Origin: an uncultured Bacteroidota bacterium
Lineage (GTDB): Bacteria; Bacteroidota; Bacteroidia; Flavobacteriales; Schleiferiaceae
NCBI GenBank assembly: GCA_913057235.1
Contig: CAJXNI010000008.1
Coordinates: 45,859-109,858 of the forward strand
Reading direction: 5' to 3'
DNA: 64,000 bases
Below, piece after piece: positions 8,704 to 18,481 of the stretch. The notes under the pieces were generated by a model. The model saw nothing but the letters and a program-made list of their open reading frames with translations, was not told the origin of the DNA and made no database searches. The position numbers were made by a program, and so were the translations under genes. Positions within the stretch are counted from its first letter, which is position 1; the number at the start of each line of letters is the position of its first letter.

Positions 8704-9840
8704 ATGAGAAAACTTACCCCCCTTTTAGCCCTGCTTTTTTTAGCTGCTTCTTGCGGTAACCCTTCCGGTGATGGCTCTTTGGCCGACAATAAGGCCTCTT
8801 TGGAAGAAAAGAAAAAAGAACTGGCAGAACTCCAGGCTGAAATTAAAACGCTGGAAGAAAAAATCAAGAGCCAAGATACCACCAGCAAGGCTGAAAAGCT
8901 TACACCTGTAGCTACCAAAAAAGTGCAAACAACTACCTTCAATCACTACTTACAAATAACCGGTACGGTTAGCAGTCAAGAGAATGTGTTGCTTAGTGCA
9001 GAATCTATGGGCCGGGTGGTGAGCATTCCCGTTAAGGAAGGTGAAAAAGTAAGTAAGGGCCAAACTTTGGTGGCTCTTAATGCCGATGCTTTAAAAGAAC
9101 AGTTGCAAGAAGCGCAGGCCTCTTATGACTTAGCCAAAACCACCTTTAAACGCAGGCAACGATTGTGGAAAGACAGTATTGGGTCTGAAATACAATACTT
9201 AAATGCCCAAACGCAATTTAAGGCGGCCAAAAATCGCTTGGGCCAAATAAAGGCTCAATTAGACAATTCCACCATCTCATCTCCTATTAATGGGCGGGTA
9301 GACGAGATTACCGTAAACACGGGTGAGTTTTTAGCCATGGGTACCCCGGTAGTACGGGTGGTAGATATGGAAAACCTTGAAGTAGAAGCTGAAATTTCTG
9401 AAGACTACCTGGGCGATATTCAGGTAGGAGACTCGGTTCACGTAACTATTGATGCCCTGGGTTTAGAACAAGTACAGCCGGTAATTTTCACCAGCCAGTA
9501 CATTAATCCCAACAACCGCAGTTTTAAAATTAAGGTAAAGCTTAACAATAGCAACCAGCTTATTAAGCCCAATCTTTTGGCCAGTTTGCGCATACGTGAC
9601 TACCAAAACCCTGCGGCTTTAGCTGTGCCCAGTATGGCCATAAAACAAGATTTAACCGGTGAGTACCTGTTTGTAATTGAGCAAAATAATGGTGAAAATG
9701 TGGTAGCCAAACGCTACATCACCAAGGGCTTAACTTCTAATGATCAAACCGAAGTGCTGGAAGGGCTTACTCCCTCAGACCTGGTAGTCACATCAGGTTA
9801 TAACCTGGTGGCAGCAGGCCAGGCAGTAACCTTAAAGTAA
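8704..9840 (+). CDS. RND efflux periplasmic adaptor (membrane-fusion lipoprotein)
   Basis: 378 residues. The N-terminus is a lipoprotein signal ending in the lipobox LAASC with Cys about 17, so it is lipid anchored. A Lys/Glu-rich coiled coil (about 28-60) precedes the core. The HlyD/AcrA layout follows: barrel-sandwich strand VSSQENVLLSAESMGRVVSI, a hairpin about 125-190, then the returning lipoyl half (STISSPINGRVDEITVNTGE), a beta-barrel domain, and a membrane-proximal domain ending at VTLK. It bridges the RND pump and the TolC-like channel. It lies between them in the operon, with gaps of 19 and 24 bases. The additional N-terminal coiled coil is common in Bacteroidota adaptors. Confidence 0.94.
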   Translation: MRKLTPLLALLFLAASCGNPSGDGSLADNKASLEEKKKELAELQAEIKTLEEKIKSQDTTSKAEKLTPVATKKVQTTTFNHYLQITGTVSSQENVLLSAESMGRVVSIPVKEGEKVSKGQTLVALNADALKEQLQEAQASYDLAKTTFKRRQRLWKDSIGSEIQYLNAQTQFKAAKNRLGQIKAQLDNSTISSPINGRVDEITVNTGEFLAMGTPVVRVVDMENLEVEAEISEDYLGDIQVGDSVHVTIDALGLEQVQPVIFTSQYINPNNRSFKIKVKLNNSNQLIKPNLLASLRIRDYQNPAALAVPSMAIKQDLTGEYLFVIEQNNGENVVAKRYITKGLTSNDQTEVLEGLTPSDLVVTSGYNLVAAGQAVTLK

Positions 9841-9864
9841 TTGACAGAATTTTAAAAAACTTGT

Positions 9865-12800
9865 ATGGCATCAAAAACAAAAAGGGAGTTTAAGCTAAGC
9901 TCTCTGGCCCTTAATAACACCATCAGCGTGTTTATCCTATCGGCCCTGCTTATACTTTTTGGCATCTACTCTTACCGCACCATGCCTAAAGAGAGTTTCC
10001 CAGAAATAGTGTTTCCACTCATTTACGTGCAAACACCTTACGCGGGCAACACACCCACTGATATTGAGAATCTCATCACTCGTCCGCTAGAAAAAGAAAT
10101 AAAAGAGGTAGACGGCATTAAAGAGATGAATTCTGAAAGCGTGCAGGATGTTTCGATCATTAACGTAGAGTTTAACATTGATGTAGATACCGAGCGTGCT
10201 TTACAAGATGTAAAAGATGCAGTAGACCGGGCCAAGAGCGATCTTCCTAATGATTTAGACCAAGACCCTGTGGTGCTGGACATAGATCTGAGCCGCATTC
10301 CCATTCTTAACATCAACCTCTCAGGTGATTATTCCATCGATGATCTGGTGGATTATGCCGAAAACCTACAAGATGAGATTGAAGAACTCCCCGAAATTTC
10401 AGAGGCCACCATTACGGGTGACAAAGAAAAAGAGGTACAGGTTAACGTAGACCTGCCCAAGCTCAAAGCCAATGAACTTAGCTTCAATGACATTCAGCAG
10501 GCCATAGCCTCAGAGAACATTAACATTGGGGCCGGTGACATTCTTTTGGGTAAAACCCGAAGAAGCATCCGTACCGATGCGGAATTTGAGAGTATGGAAG
10601 AAATCCGCAACGTAATTGTAAAACACGAGAATGGCAATATCGTGTACCTCAAAGATGTAGCTGACGTGCTCTTTACCTACAAAGAGGTAGAAAGTTTTGC
10701 GCGTTTAGATGGCGAGCAAGTGGTTTCACTTAACGTGATTAAGAAAAGCGGTGAAAACCTCCTAGAGGCTACCGATAAAATTCGGGAAATCTTGCAACAA
10801 GCCAAAGGCAAGAACCTTCCAGAAGATTTAAAGGTCACCATCACCAATGATCAGAGTAAGCAAACCCGTAACCAAATTGCCAACCTGGAGAACTCCATTA
10901 TTTCGGGCGTTATTCTGGTAACCTTGGTCCTCTTGTTTTTTCTGGGGCTGCGTAATGCCACTTTCGTGGGATTGAGCATCCCCTTCTCCATGTTTATTAG
11001 CTTCCTGCTTTTGAGCGCCCTGGGCATTACCCTTAATTTTATTGTGCTTTTCTCCTTGATATTGGCCCTGGGGATGCTGGTAGACAACGCCATTGTTACT
11101 ATAGAAAACATCTACCGGCTTTATGACGAGGAAGGACTAAGCTCTTTTGAGGCCGCCAAGCAAGGGGTGGGTGAAATAGCGGTGCCTATCATCAGCTCTA
11201 CTGCCACCACCTTAGCGGCTTTTTTCCCACTGTTGTTCTGGGACGATATTATTGGTGAGTTTATGGGCTACCTGCCGCGCACCTTGATTATTGTGTTAGG
11301 CTCCTCCCTCTTTGTGGCCTTGGTTATTAATCCGGTTATTGCCTCGCAATTCATAAAGAAACAAGATTTAGATCGAAAACCCAACCACCGCAAGGCCTTA
11401 CTTTGGGCGGCTGTTTTTGGCCTAATTGGGATTGTTCTGCTGTTTACCCAGTCTTTTGGTTTCGGTAATTTCATGTTGGTATTAACTTTAGGAATTTTAC
11501 TATTTACCTATGCCTTAGAGCCCCTTTCAAGATGGTTTCAAAAGAGCTTGCTGCCTAAGCTAGAGGGCTTTTACAAAAAGAGCCTCAACTATGCCTTATC
11601 AGGTGTCAAACCCTACCTAATTGTCTTGGGCACGGTGTTATTAATGGTATTTTCCGTATTCTTCTATTTTAAGCTATCGCAGCCCAAAATCGTGTTCTTT
11701 CCGGTAAACGAGCCCAATTACATAAACGTTTTTGTTGAAGTGCCTTTAGGCACTGATGTGGTGGCCACCGATAGCACCACTCAGTTGGTAGAAGAAAAAC
11801 TGGAAGACATTCTAGAACCCTACCACAAAAAAGGCTTGATAGAAAGCGTGGTAACCAACGTAGGTGCTGAGACGGCTAGCCAGAACGAGTTTGGCGGTGG
11901 CGGACAAAATACGCCTAACAAAGCCCGCATTACCATCTCATTTGTTGAATATGAATTTAGGGAGGGTATAAAAACCACCGATATCCAACGGGAAGTAACC
12001 AAAAAATTGGTGAACTGGATGCCGGGTGTGCGCATCTCGGTTGAGAAAGAGCAGAACGGACCACCCACTGGCCGCCCCATTAACATTGAAATTATTGGCG
12101 ACCAGTTTGATCAACTGATTGCCACGGCTGATACCGTAAAACGCACCATTGAAAACGCCAGTATTGAGGGTATTGAAGGTCTACAAGTAGACTTGGAAAC
12201 CAACAAACCTGAAATGTTGGTTAAAATTGATAGAGACCGTGCGCGCAGACTGGGGGTAAGCACCCAACAAGTGGCCCTGGCCATGCGCACCGCCCTTTAC
12301 GGCAGTGAAGCCAGCAAATACAAAGAAGGGGAAGATGACTACCCCATTGAAGTGCGGCTAAAGAAAGAATTCCGCTACAGCGTGGCCAGCCTAATGAATC
12401 AACTGGTGACTTTCCGCTCTCAGGCCTCTGGACAAATTGTACAAGTACCCATTAGTGCGGTTGCCAGCTATGAATTTAAAAATAGCTATAACTCTATTAA
12501 ACGTAAAGATGCCGAACGGGTAATTACCATTTACTCTAACATTATTGAAGGCTACAATGACACAGAGGTAAATAATGAAATTAAGGAGGTAATGGCCAAC
12601 TTTGAGCTACCAGATGGATACAGCCTTAAATACACGGGAGCCCAACAAGAACAGCAAGAGAGCTCCGCTTTCTTAACCACCGCTCTGCTTATTGCTGTGG
12701 CCCTCATTACCATCATATTGGTATCACAGTTTAACTCGGCCAGCAAGCCATTCATTATTATCCTCACCGTGCTTTTTAGCACCATTGGGGTATTCTTGGG

Positions 12801-13284
12801 CTTGGGCATCTTTCAAATGGAGTTTGTAGTAATTATGACCGGTATTGGCATTGTTTCCTTGGCGGGAATTGTGGTAAACAACGGCATTGTGCTTATTGAC
12901 TTTATTGAGTTAAGCCGCGCTCGTTTACGCGAGAAAAAAGGCGTAACTGATAAGCAGCTTAATGATGCTGACCTACGCGAAGCCATTGAGCTTGGCGGTA
13001 TGACCCGCTTAAGACCCGTACTGCTTACCGCCATTACCACTGTGCTAGGGTTGCTTCCTTTGGCCGTAGGGCTTAACATAGATTTCTTTGGGCTTTTAAA
13101 CGAATACGACCCTAATATTTATTTTGGTGGCGATAACGCCATTTTCTGGAGCCCCATGGCCTGGACTGTAATTTTTGGTCTGGTATTTGCGACATTCTTA
13201 ACGTTAATTGTTGTACCAGTACTGTATTTATTACTGGAACGGTTGAACCGAGGAACGCAAAAGCTTTTCTCAAAATTAACATAG
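9865..13284 (+). CDS. RND-family efflux permease (AcrB-like)
   Basis: 1139 residues, about 90 longer than AcrB. It has the resistance-nodulation-division layout: TM1 at about 17-37, a periplasmic porter domain with the duplicated FNDIQQAI/STQQVALAM halves, TM2-6, a second porter domain and TM8-12. The TM4 proton-relay motif is GMLVDNAIVTIENIY with Asp407 and Asn408 (AcrB has Asp-Asp); Asp-Asn is frequent in relatives. Two additional hydrophobic segments at about 511-528 and 535-551 lie between TM6 and TM7, and a 25-residue periplasmic insert precedes the last helix (around DPNIYFGGDNAIF). It uses proton motive force to export drugs, lipids or other amphiphiles; the substrate is unknown. Last gene of the operon, followed by a strong terminator. 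Confidence 0.95.
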   Translation: MASKTKREFKLSSLALNNTISVFILSALLILFGIYSYRTMPKESFPEIVFPLIYVQTPYAGNTPTDIENLITRPLEKEIKEVDGIKEMNSESVQDVSIINVEFNIDVDTERALQDVKDAVDRAKSDLPNDLDQDPVVLDIDLSRIPILNINLSGDYSIDDLVDYAENLQDEIEELPEISEATITGDKEKEVQVNVDLPKLKANELSFNDIQQAIASENINIGAGDILLGKTRRSIRTDAEFESMEEIRNVIVKHENGNIVYLKDVADVLFTYKEVESFARLDGEQVVSLNVIKKSGENLLEATDKIREILQQAKGKNLPEDLKVTITNDQSKQTRNQIANLENSIISGVILVTLVLLFFLGLRNATFVGLSIPFSMFISFLLLSALGITLNFIVLFSLILALGMLVDNAIVTIENIYRLYDEEGLSSFEAAKQGVGEIAVPIISSTATTLAAFFPLLFWDDIIGEFMGYLPRTLIIVLGSSLFVALVINPVIASQFIKKQDLDRKPNHRKALLWAAVFGLIGIVLLFTQSFGFGNFMLVLTLGILLFTYALEPLSRWFQKSLLPKLEGFYKKSLNYALSGVKPYLIVLGTVLLMVFSVFFYFKLSQPKIVFFPVNEPNYINVFVEVPLGTDVVATDSTTQLVEEKLEDILEPYHKKGLIESVVTNVGAETASQNEFGGGGQNTPNKARITISFVEYEFREGIKTTDIQREVTKKLVNWMPGVRISVEKEQNGPPTGRPINIEIIGDQFDQLIATADTVKRTIENASIEGIEGLQVDLETNKPEMLVKIDRDRARRLGVSTQQVALAMRTALYGSEASKYKEGEDDYPIEVRLKKEFRYSVASLMNQLVTFRSQASGQIVQVPISAVASYEFKNSYNSIKRKDAERVITIYSNIIEGYNDTEVNNEIKEVMANFELPDGYSLKYTGAQQEQQESSAFLTTALLIAVALITIILVSQFNSASKPFIIILTVLFSTIGVFLGLGIFQMEFVVIMTGIGIVSLAGIVVNNGIVLIDFIELSRARLREKKGVTDKQLNDADLREAIELGGMTRLRPVLLTAITTVLGLLPLAVGLNIDFFGLLNEYDPNIYFGGDNAIFWSPMAWTVIFGLVFATFLTLIVVPVLYLLLERLNRGTQKLFSKLT

Positions 13285-13308
13285 TAAGTTAAGGTTTGGT
13301 TGATTGGT

Positions 13309-13342
13309 AAAGTCTCGCTGAATATTCAGCGAGACTTTTTTT
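13309..13342 (+). terminator. Rho-independent terminator of the efflux operon
   Basis: A perfect 15-bp inverted repeat (13309-13323 with 13324-13338; core AAGTCTCGCTGAA) whose 3' arm runs into seven T residues (13336-13342). It sits 25 bases after the RND stop codon. Confidence 0.9.
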
Positions 13343-13384
13343 GGTTCCACCGTAGACCTTTTGTTGCTGCAAACTTTAAGCACT

Positions 13385-13392
13385 TACCTTTG
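13385..13392 (+). promoter_or_regulatory. dxs promoter, -7 element TACCTTTG
   Basis: An exact TAnnTTTG match with TTG triplets at 13361 and 13364 (spacers 21 and 18 bases) that fit the Bacteroidota -33 element. ATG 13399 follows six bases after the box, so the leader must be extremely short. Confidence 0.6.
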
Positions 13393-13398
13393 CCAACT

Positions 13399-15054
13399 AT
13401 GGCTTTTCCTCTTTTAGATACCATCTCCTCTCCTGTTCAATTAAGGAGTTTAGCACCCAGTAAATTGGCTGCACTGTGCCAAGAATTAAGGCAGTTTCTT
13501 TTGGAGAAAACCCGGACCAAAGCGGGCCACATTAAAAGTAGTTTAGGAGTTACCGAACTCACGGTGGCCTTGCATTACGTGTACAAAACTCCCAAAGACA
13601 TTCTTATTTGGGACGTAGGCCACCAGGCCTATGTACATAAAATTATAACCGACCGTAAAGATCGCTTTCACACCAACCGCCTCAAAAATGGAATCACCGG
13701 TTTTACCAACCGGCAAGAAAGCCCTTTTGATCCTTTTGGAGCAGGGCACAGCTCCACCTCTGTTTCGGCTTTAGCCGGATTTTGGAAGGCGGGTCAATTG
13801 AGCCAAAAACAACGCAAATACGTGGCGGTAATTGGCGATGGCGCTTTAACCGGGGGTATGGCCTTTGAAGCACTCAACTATTTAGGCGAGCAGCAAGCCA
13901 ACTGCCTTATTATTCTTAATGACAATAAAAGCAGCATAGACCCTAACGTGGGTGCTTTAAACCATTTAAATTCATACCAGGCTTTTGCCGAAAGCCTGGG
14001 ATTCAGCTTTCATGAAGTGACTGCGGGCAATGATGTGCAAGCGCTGGTAAACGTTTTGCAAGATTTAAAAAAGCATAAAGGTCCTGTGTTTTTAAAGGTA
14101 CGCACCCAAAAAGGTTTGGGCTTTAGAACGTTTGAATCTCACCTCAAAAAAACTGAAGTAAAGACCTTTCAAAATTTATTTGGCCAAAAGGTGCATCACC
14201 TTATGGCGCAGGACCCACGAGTGGTGGTGCTGAGTCCGGCTATGCTCAGCGGTGCCGATTTAAAGCTTGCCCAGGCAGCCTTTCCAGAGCGTGTAATAGA
14301 CGTAGGCATAGCTGAACAGCATGTAGTAACCATGGCCGCAGGCTTAGCAGCCGATGGTTATTATCCAATTGTTCACCTCTACAGCACCTTTGCCCAGCGG
14401 GCGCTTGATCAAATCATTCATGATGTGGTCTTACAAAAATTACCAGTACTTTTTTGTTTAGACCGGGCTGGACTAGTAGGCGCAGATGGCCCCACCCACC
14501 ATGGCGTTTTTGATATAAGCCTGCTGGCCAGCTTACCACATTTAGAACTTTGGGCACCGGCCAGCGGTCTTGCCCTGGCAGAACAACTTGAGCATTGCGT
14601 AAGCCAGCGCAAGTTGGCCGCTATTAGATATCCAAAAGATGAGGTAGCCTATGAAATCCCCCCTTTAGACTCGACAAGCTTAGCCCCCAGCTGGTGGAAA
14701 AAAGGACATACGCGCTGTGTTGTTAGTTACGGCAGTTTAGCGGCTCAGGCCCAGGCCGCAGTACAAAACAGTGAGTATGCCCATTTAAACATTCCCTGTT
14801 TAAAGCCCTTTCCGGCCCAGGTACTCCAAAGTTTACTCGCACCCTTCCAAAAATTAATCACGGTAGAAGAAAACATGGCTCAGGGAGGCCTGGGTGCTTG
14901 TGTTCAGCAAATGATTGCGCAAGGCAGCTGGTCGGGTACGCACCGGGCACTAGGCCTGCCTGACCAATTTGTAGGCCAGGGTAGCCGCCAAGAATTGCTC
15001 ACTGATTGCCAACTGGATGCCGCTGGCATTGCCGCTGCGCTGAAACATCTCTAG
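13399..15054 (+). CDS. dxs: 1-deoxy-D-xylulose-5-phosphate synthase
   Basis: 551 residues from ATG 13399 (MAFPLLDTISSPVQ). It is a thiamine-diphosphate enzyme that condenses pyruvate and glyceraldehyde 3-phosphate, the first step of the MEP isoprenoid pathway. Visible motifs are GHIKSSLGVTELTVALHYV, DVGHQAYVHKI, GAGHSSTSVS, the ThDP/Mg motif beginning GDGALTGG at about 146 and ending ILNDN, and the catalytic Glu in DVGIAEQHVVTMAAGLA at about 305, followed by YSTFAQRALDQIIHDV. The product is shorter than the about 620-residue E. coli enzyme. Upstream in-frame codons back to 13300 overlap the previous gene's terminator and were rejected. The stop overlaps the ribE stop at a shared CTAG. Confidence 0.94.
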   Translation: MAFPLLDTISSPVQLRSLAPSKLAALCQELRQFLLEKTRTKAGHIKSSLGVTELTVALHYVYKTPKDILIWDVGHQAYVHKIITDRKDRFHTNRLKNGITGFTNRQESPFDPFGAGHSSTSVSALAGFWKAGQLSQKQRKYVAVIGDGALTGGMAFEALNYLGEQQANCLIILNDNKSSIDPNVGALNHLNSYQAFAESLGFSFHEVTAGNDVQALVNVLQDLKKHKGPVFLKVRTQKGLGFRTFESHLKKTEVKTFQNLFGQKVHHLMAQDPRVVVLSPAMLSGADLKLAQAAFPERVIDVGIAEQHVVTMAAGLAADGYYPIVHLYSTFAQRALDQIIHDVVLQKLPVLFCLDRAGLVGADGPTHHGVFDISLLASLPHLELWAPASGLALAEQLEHCVSQRKLAAIRYPKDEVAYEIPPLDSTSLAPSWWKKGHTRCVVSYGSLAAQAQAAVQNSEYAHLNIPCLKPFPAQVLQSLLAPFQKLITVEENMAQGGLGACVQQMIAQGSWSGTHRALGLPDQFVGQGSRQELLTDCQLDAAGIAAALKHL

Positions 15055-15644
15055 GCGTCTCGCATTTCCAACAAGCGAGCTACATATTTGCCCACAATAT
15101 CAAATTCCAGGTTCACCTGATGGCCTTTTTCTAGATACTTAAAAACGGTGTGCTCATAGGTGTAAGGGATAATGGCGACTGAAAAGCTTTGCCTCTCAGA
15201 ACGCACTACCGTGAGACTCACCCCATTTACGGTAATAGATCCTTTTGGCACGGTAACGTGCTCAGCCTGAGCGGGGTGCTCAAAATGAAACTCCCAACTG
15301 CCTTCTTTCTCTTCTAAGCCGGTGCAAGTGGCTACCGTATCTACATGCCCCTGCACAATATGACCGTCTAGCCGCCCGTTCATGGGCATACAGCGCTCAA
15401 TGTTCACTTTGGCGCCTTTAACCAGCCCCCCTAAATTACTGCGCTGCAAGGTTTCTTCAATGGCCGTAACGGTGTACTCATTTTGATTAATGTGCACCAC
15501 AGTTAAGCAAACCCCATTATGGGCCACACTTTGATCAACTTTAAGCTCTTGGGTAAAGCTGCATTGCAGAGTCAAGTGCAAATTGCCCCCTTCTTGCCGG
15601 GTGTCTGTCACCTCAGCCATTTCTTCTATTATACCTGTAAACAT
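15051..15644 (-). CDS. ribE: Riboflavin synthase, alpha subunit
   Basis: 197 residues built of two tandem lumazine-binding domains, as in the family. The first opens MFTGIIEEMAEV and carries NGVCLTVV; the second has GHIVQGHVDTVATC and SITVNGVSLTVV. The enzyme dismutates two 6,7-dimethyl-8-ribityllumazine molecules into riboflavin and the pyrimidine precursor. It is cytoplasmic and acts last in riboflavin synthesis. The start codon at 15644 yields the invariant MFTGI opening. It is convergent with dxs, sharing the four bases of the two stop codons. The large T9SS gene lies 11 bases upstream on the same strand, so the two could share a transcript. Confidence 0.97.
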   Translation of the reverse strand: MFTGIIEEMAEVTDTRQEGGNLHLTLQCSFTQELKVDQSVAHNGVCLTVVHINQNEYTVTAIEETLQRSNLGGLVKGAKVNIERCMPMNGRLDGHIVQGHVDTVATCTGLEEKEGSWEFHFEHPAQAEHVTVPKGSITVNGVSLTVVRSERQSFSVAIIPYTYEHTVFKYLEKGHQVNLEFDIVGKYVARLLEMRDA

Positions 15645-15655
15645 GCTTGAATTAG

Positions 15656-18322
15656 TTAACGAAACAGATGGACAAATCCGGCCACCACTTGTTCATTGGT
15701 AGCTTCTAAAGATTTTGGAACAAAAGTAGCTACATAGTAATACACCCCCTGAGCTGCTGGCTGCCCGCTAAGCTGCACGGTGCCATCCCAGCCATTGACC
15801 ACAAAGTCTTCTAAACTAGCTGAGCGATACACCGTAGTCCCCCAGCGATTGTAAATGTCTACTTGCAGGCTTTCCAGTTGATTGTAATTAAGGGGGAGAA
15901 ATAAATCGCTGGTGCCATCGCCATTAGGCGTAAATACGTTTGGGAATTGCAGCTCAAAACAGCTTTCCAGGCAAGCTTCTTCACTCAGCGGACTTTCATT
16001 GGCCTCGCCACCGGCATCAAAGTTGGCATCATCTACGGCCGTAGCGGCAAAACAGCCAAATAACTGTCCGTCATTAACCAGCACAATAGTGCTGTCATTG
16101 CCCGTTCTAAACGTGTAAGCGGGGTTAGCGCCAAAAGAACCGGTAGGGGTTCTGAAATAGATATTTATCTGTTTTACATCATTGGGGCAGCCCTGATTCT
16201 TGGGCATTTGCCAACTTACCAAAATAGTATCGGGGCACACCGTACGTAAACTTATAAGGGGTGTACAAGGTGCGATGGTGTCACGCGCCAGCGCACAAGC
16301 AATTTGGCTGCGGTTTTCAATATTTGGCAAGCTATCATTGGCGGTGTATCTTCCGTAGGCCTTTACGCGGTAACAATATTCCTCGCCATTCACCAACCCG
16401 GTATCGGTGTAAACTGGGTTAAAGCTTTCTGCAATACTATCAAAAGTGCCGCTGCCGGTTGGATTCTCTCTAAAAATCACAAAGCGCTCATTGAGCCATG
16501 GGGTATTGTGGGTCATATTTAAAACTACGGCTTCATCTTGACCCCGAGGCTTGAGGAATATAGTGGAAGCGGGACTGGAAGAACCCACAAAAGTTTGGTC
16601 TGTTCCAGAATATAAGTCTACCCGATAGTTATAGCCCAAATCTTGGGTGTTTAAACTTTGGTGTTGATAGGCGGTGTCCTCCAGCCCGTTAATGCGGGTA
16701 AGCTCAGAGAAGTCCGTGCCATTAATGCTATCTGAAACCAGTAATCGATATTGGTAAGGCGGTGGAAAAAGGGTGGAATCAAATTCAGGTGGAGCAATCC
16801 ACTCTACCCGCACAGAGCCGGTTGATGTTGACGTGCTTTCCACATCAGCTTTGGTAATAAGTGGTAAAGATAGCGGCAGGCTGGCGCAAAACTCCTGACT
16901 GGCGTAGCTTTGCGCTTCATCTTCAAAATAGGCTACCACCATGTAGCAGTATTGTACCCCAATCTCCAGATCATTGGTATCTAAATACGCAGTGTCTAAA
17001 ACACCTTGGGTGTTAGAGTCTAAAAATGTGTACCCCGTATACTCGGGCACCCCGGTTTCGCAAGAATCGGGTATAAACCCAAAGGCGGCCTCTCTGCGGT
17101 AAATCAGATAGCCTTGTGCGTCTCGGCAAAAGTTAGAATTCCAGTTTAAAGCCAGTCCTCCCCCTTCTGATTGCGCAGCCGGGTTTTTAGGAGCCGGAGC
17201 AATAACTGTTATTTCCGTGGTGTATAAATCGGCCAGGGGTGTTTCGTTTCGGTCGGCTGGAATATCTTGTGCCTTAAAGGTAATTTGGTGCGGTAGCCTT
17301 TTTACATGCGTGCAGGCCGTATTCCACACAAAAGTATGGGTAAGAGGCTCAGAGCCTGTGCGATTAAAGGGCTGAGCTTCTGGTGCTATCTCAAAAGGAG
17401 CGCCAAAAGCACTCAGCTCAATATCGTCTCCATCAGGGTCTGTGGCCGTTACCGGAAAGCTTATGGTTTGCCCGGACTCTACACAAAAGGGCCCCACCGG
17501 TTGAATAACGGGAGGTTCATTACCGCAGTCTTCAATGTCTATTTGTAAATCTCGGGTTACAAAACCAATTTTGGTGTAGCGGCCGTTGCGGTTTTTACGC
17601 CATTCAATAATTTCAAAGGCAAAATTGTATTGCCCGGGATTTTGGGGCACATCCCATATCAGTGTCCCATCTCTAGGGTCTATTTGCACACTGTCTTGCA
17701 CAAATTGTGCATCATAAATAGTGGGCAGGGCTGCACCTCCGGTAGTACGGCTAGGCACCAACCGATAAGAAAGACTATCGCCATCCAAATCTACCGCACC
17801 GGCATTATGCTCAAAACGTTTGCGTAAACAACCCCGTTCTATAGGCGGGTTGGTAAGAATAGGCGAGCTGTTAGCCCCTAAACTCCCGCCAACAAAAAGC
17901 TCGGTTTCAATGTAGAAAGGTACCTGGTCGCTATTGATAATATTACTAATACCCGCATTGCGGTTTTGGTCTTCTACAGATAGCGTGTATTGACCGGGCG
18001 AACCGTAAGTATGCTCTCCTATGTAGATATTCTTTTTAATCTCATTAGCAGGGTCAATAATTTCCCCATCACGCGCTCCATCGCTGCAAAGGCTGGAGCC
18101 CCCATTGGCACGTTTCAACACACTGGTCTCACCAGGTTCGCCCCAGTCTATGGTAAGTTCACAGCGGTCTGCGCAAAAATTACAGGAACGTGTATAGGTT
18201 GTAATCTGCACTCGATAGCGCAAGCCCCCCAGCCAGGTATAGGTGATTTCACCTGCCCGGTTGTGAGTGGCCCAGGAAAAACTGCTGGCCAACACAAGTG
18301 CAAATACGATCCATTTTCTCAT
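15656..18322 (-). CDS. Large secreted protein with Ig-like/fibronectin-like repeats and T9SS type B domain
   Basis: 888 residues from ATG 18322, with signal peptide MRKWIVFALVLASSFSWA. The mature N-terminus (THNRAGEITYTWLGGLRYRV) begins a module of about 250 residues with NSSPI, DLDGDSLSYRL and PGQYNFAFEI, followed by a cadherin-like segment (ATDPDGDDIEL). Several fibronectin type III-like repeats follow (about 385-790), each with a GxxYCYxVxAY strand. The C-terminal about 85 residues are a type B sorting domain (NVFTPNGDGTSDLFLP, NRWGTTVYR, WDGT, ending VHLFR). It should be secreted by T9SS and act as an adhesin or matrix component (inference). It is paralogous to the gene at 25830. A TTG start at 18349 would add nine residues before the signal peptide and was rejected. 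Confidence 0.9.
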   Translation of the reverse strand: MRKWIVFALVLASSFSWATHNRAGEITYTWLGGLRYRVQITTYTRSCNFCADRCELTIDWGEPGETSVLKRANGGSSLCSDGARDGEIIDPANEIKKNIYIGEHTYGSPGQYTLSVEDQNRNAGISNIINSDQVPFYIETELFVGGSLGANSSPILTNPPIERGCLRKRFEHNAGAVDLDGDSLSYRLVPSRTTGGAALPTIYDAQFVQDSVQIDPRDGTLIWDVPQNPGQYNFAFEIIEWRKNRNGRYTKIGFVTRDLQIDIEDCGNEPPVIQPVGPFCVESGQTISFPVTATDPDGDDIELSAFGAPFEIAPEAQPFNRTGSEPLTHTFVWNTACTHVKRLPHQITFKAQDIPADRNETPLADLYTTEITVIAPAPKNPAAQSEGGGLALNWNSNFCRDAQGYLIYRREAAFGFIPDSCETGVPEYTGYTFLDSNTQGVLDTAYLDTNDLEIGVQYCYMVVAYFEDEAQSYASQEFCASLPLSLPLITKADVESTSTSTGSVRVEWIAPPEFDSTLFPPPYQYRLLVSDSINGTDFSELTRINGLEDTAYQHQSLNTQDLGYNYRVDLYSGTDQTFVGSSSPASTIFLKPRGQDEAVVLNMTHNTPWLNERFVIFRENPTGSGTFDSIAESFNPVYTDTGLVNGEEYCYRVKAYGRYTANDSLPNIENRSQIACALARDTIAPCTPLISLRTVCPDTILVSWQMPKNQGCPNDVKQINIYFRTPTGSFGANPAYTFRTGNDSTIVLVNDGQLFGCFAATAVDDANFDAGGEANESPLSEEACLESCFELQFPNVFTPNGDGTSDLFLPLNYNQLESLQVDIYNRWGTTVYRSASLEDFVVNGWDGTVQLSGQPAAQGVYYYVATFVPKSLEATNEQVVAGFVHLFR

Positions 18323-18451
18323 ACCCTCAATTCTAACGCAGATTATCAAATAAAGTGCCCTTTTTACTAGGATTTACAACAAGCTTTCTGTTTTAAGGTT
18401 GCTGGTTTATAAAAGACGAGCTAACACCCGAAAGGTTGGTTTTATATTAAA

Positions 18452-18459
18452 TACTTTTG
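18452..18459 (+). promoter_or_regulatory. -7 element TACTTTTG upstream of pepA
   Basis: An exact TAnnTTTG match 22 bases before ATG 18482 in the divergent gap between the T9SS gene and pepA. No clear -33 TTG at standard spacing. Confidence 0.45.
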
Positions 18460-18481
18460 CTCAAATTTAAACAACAAAGTG

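Noticed and set aside
11071..11094. Asp-Asn instead of Asp-Asp in the RND proton relay as evidence of inactivity
   Set aside because: Asp-Asn is common in functional RND relatives, so it does not imply a broken pump.
13300..13398. Longer dxs start at 13300
   Set aside because: It lies inside the upstream terminator hairpin and before the -7 box at 13385; translation from 13399 gives the family-like start.
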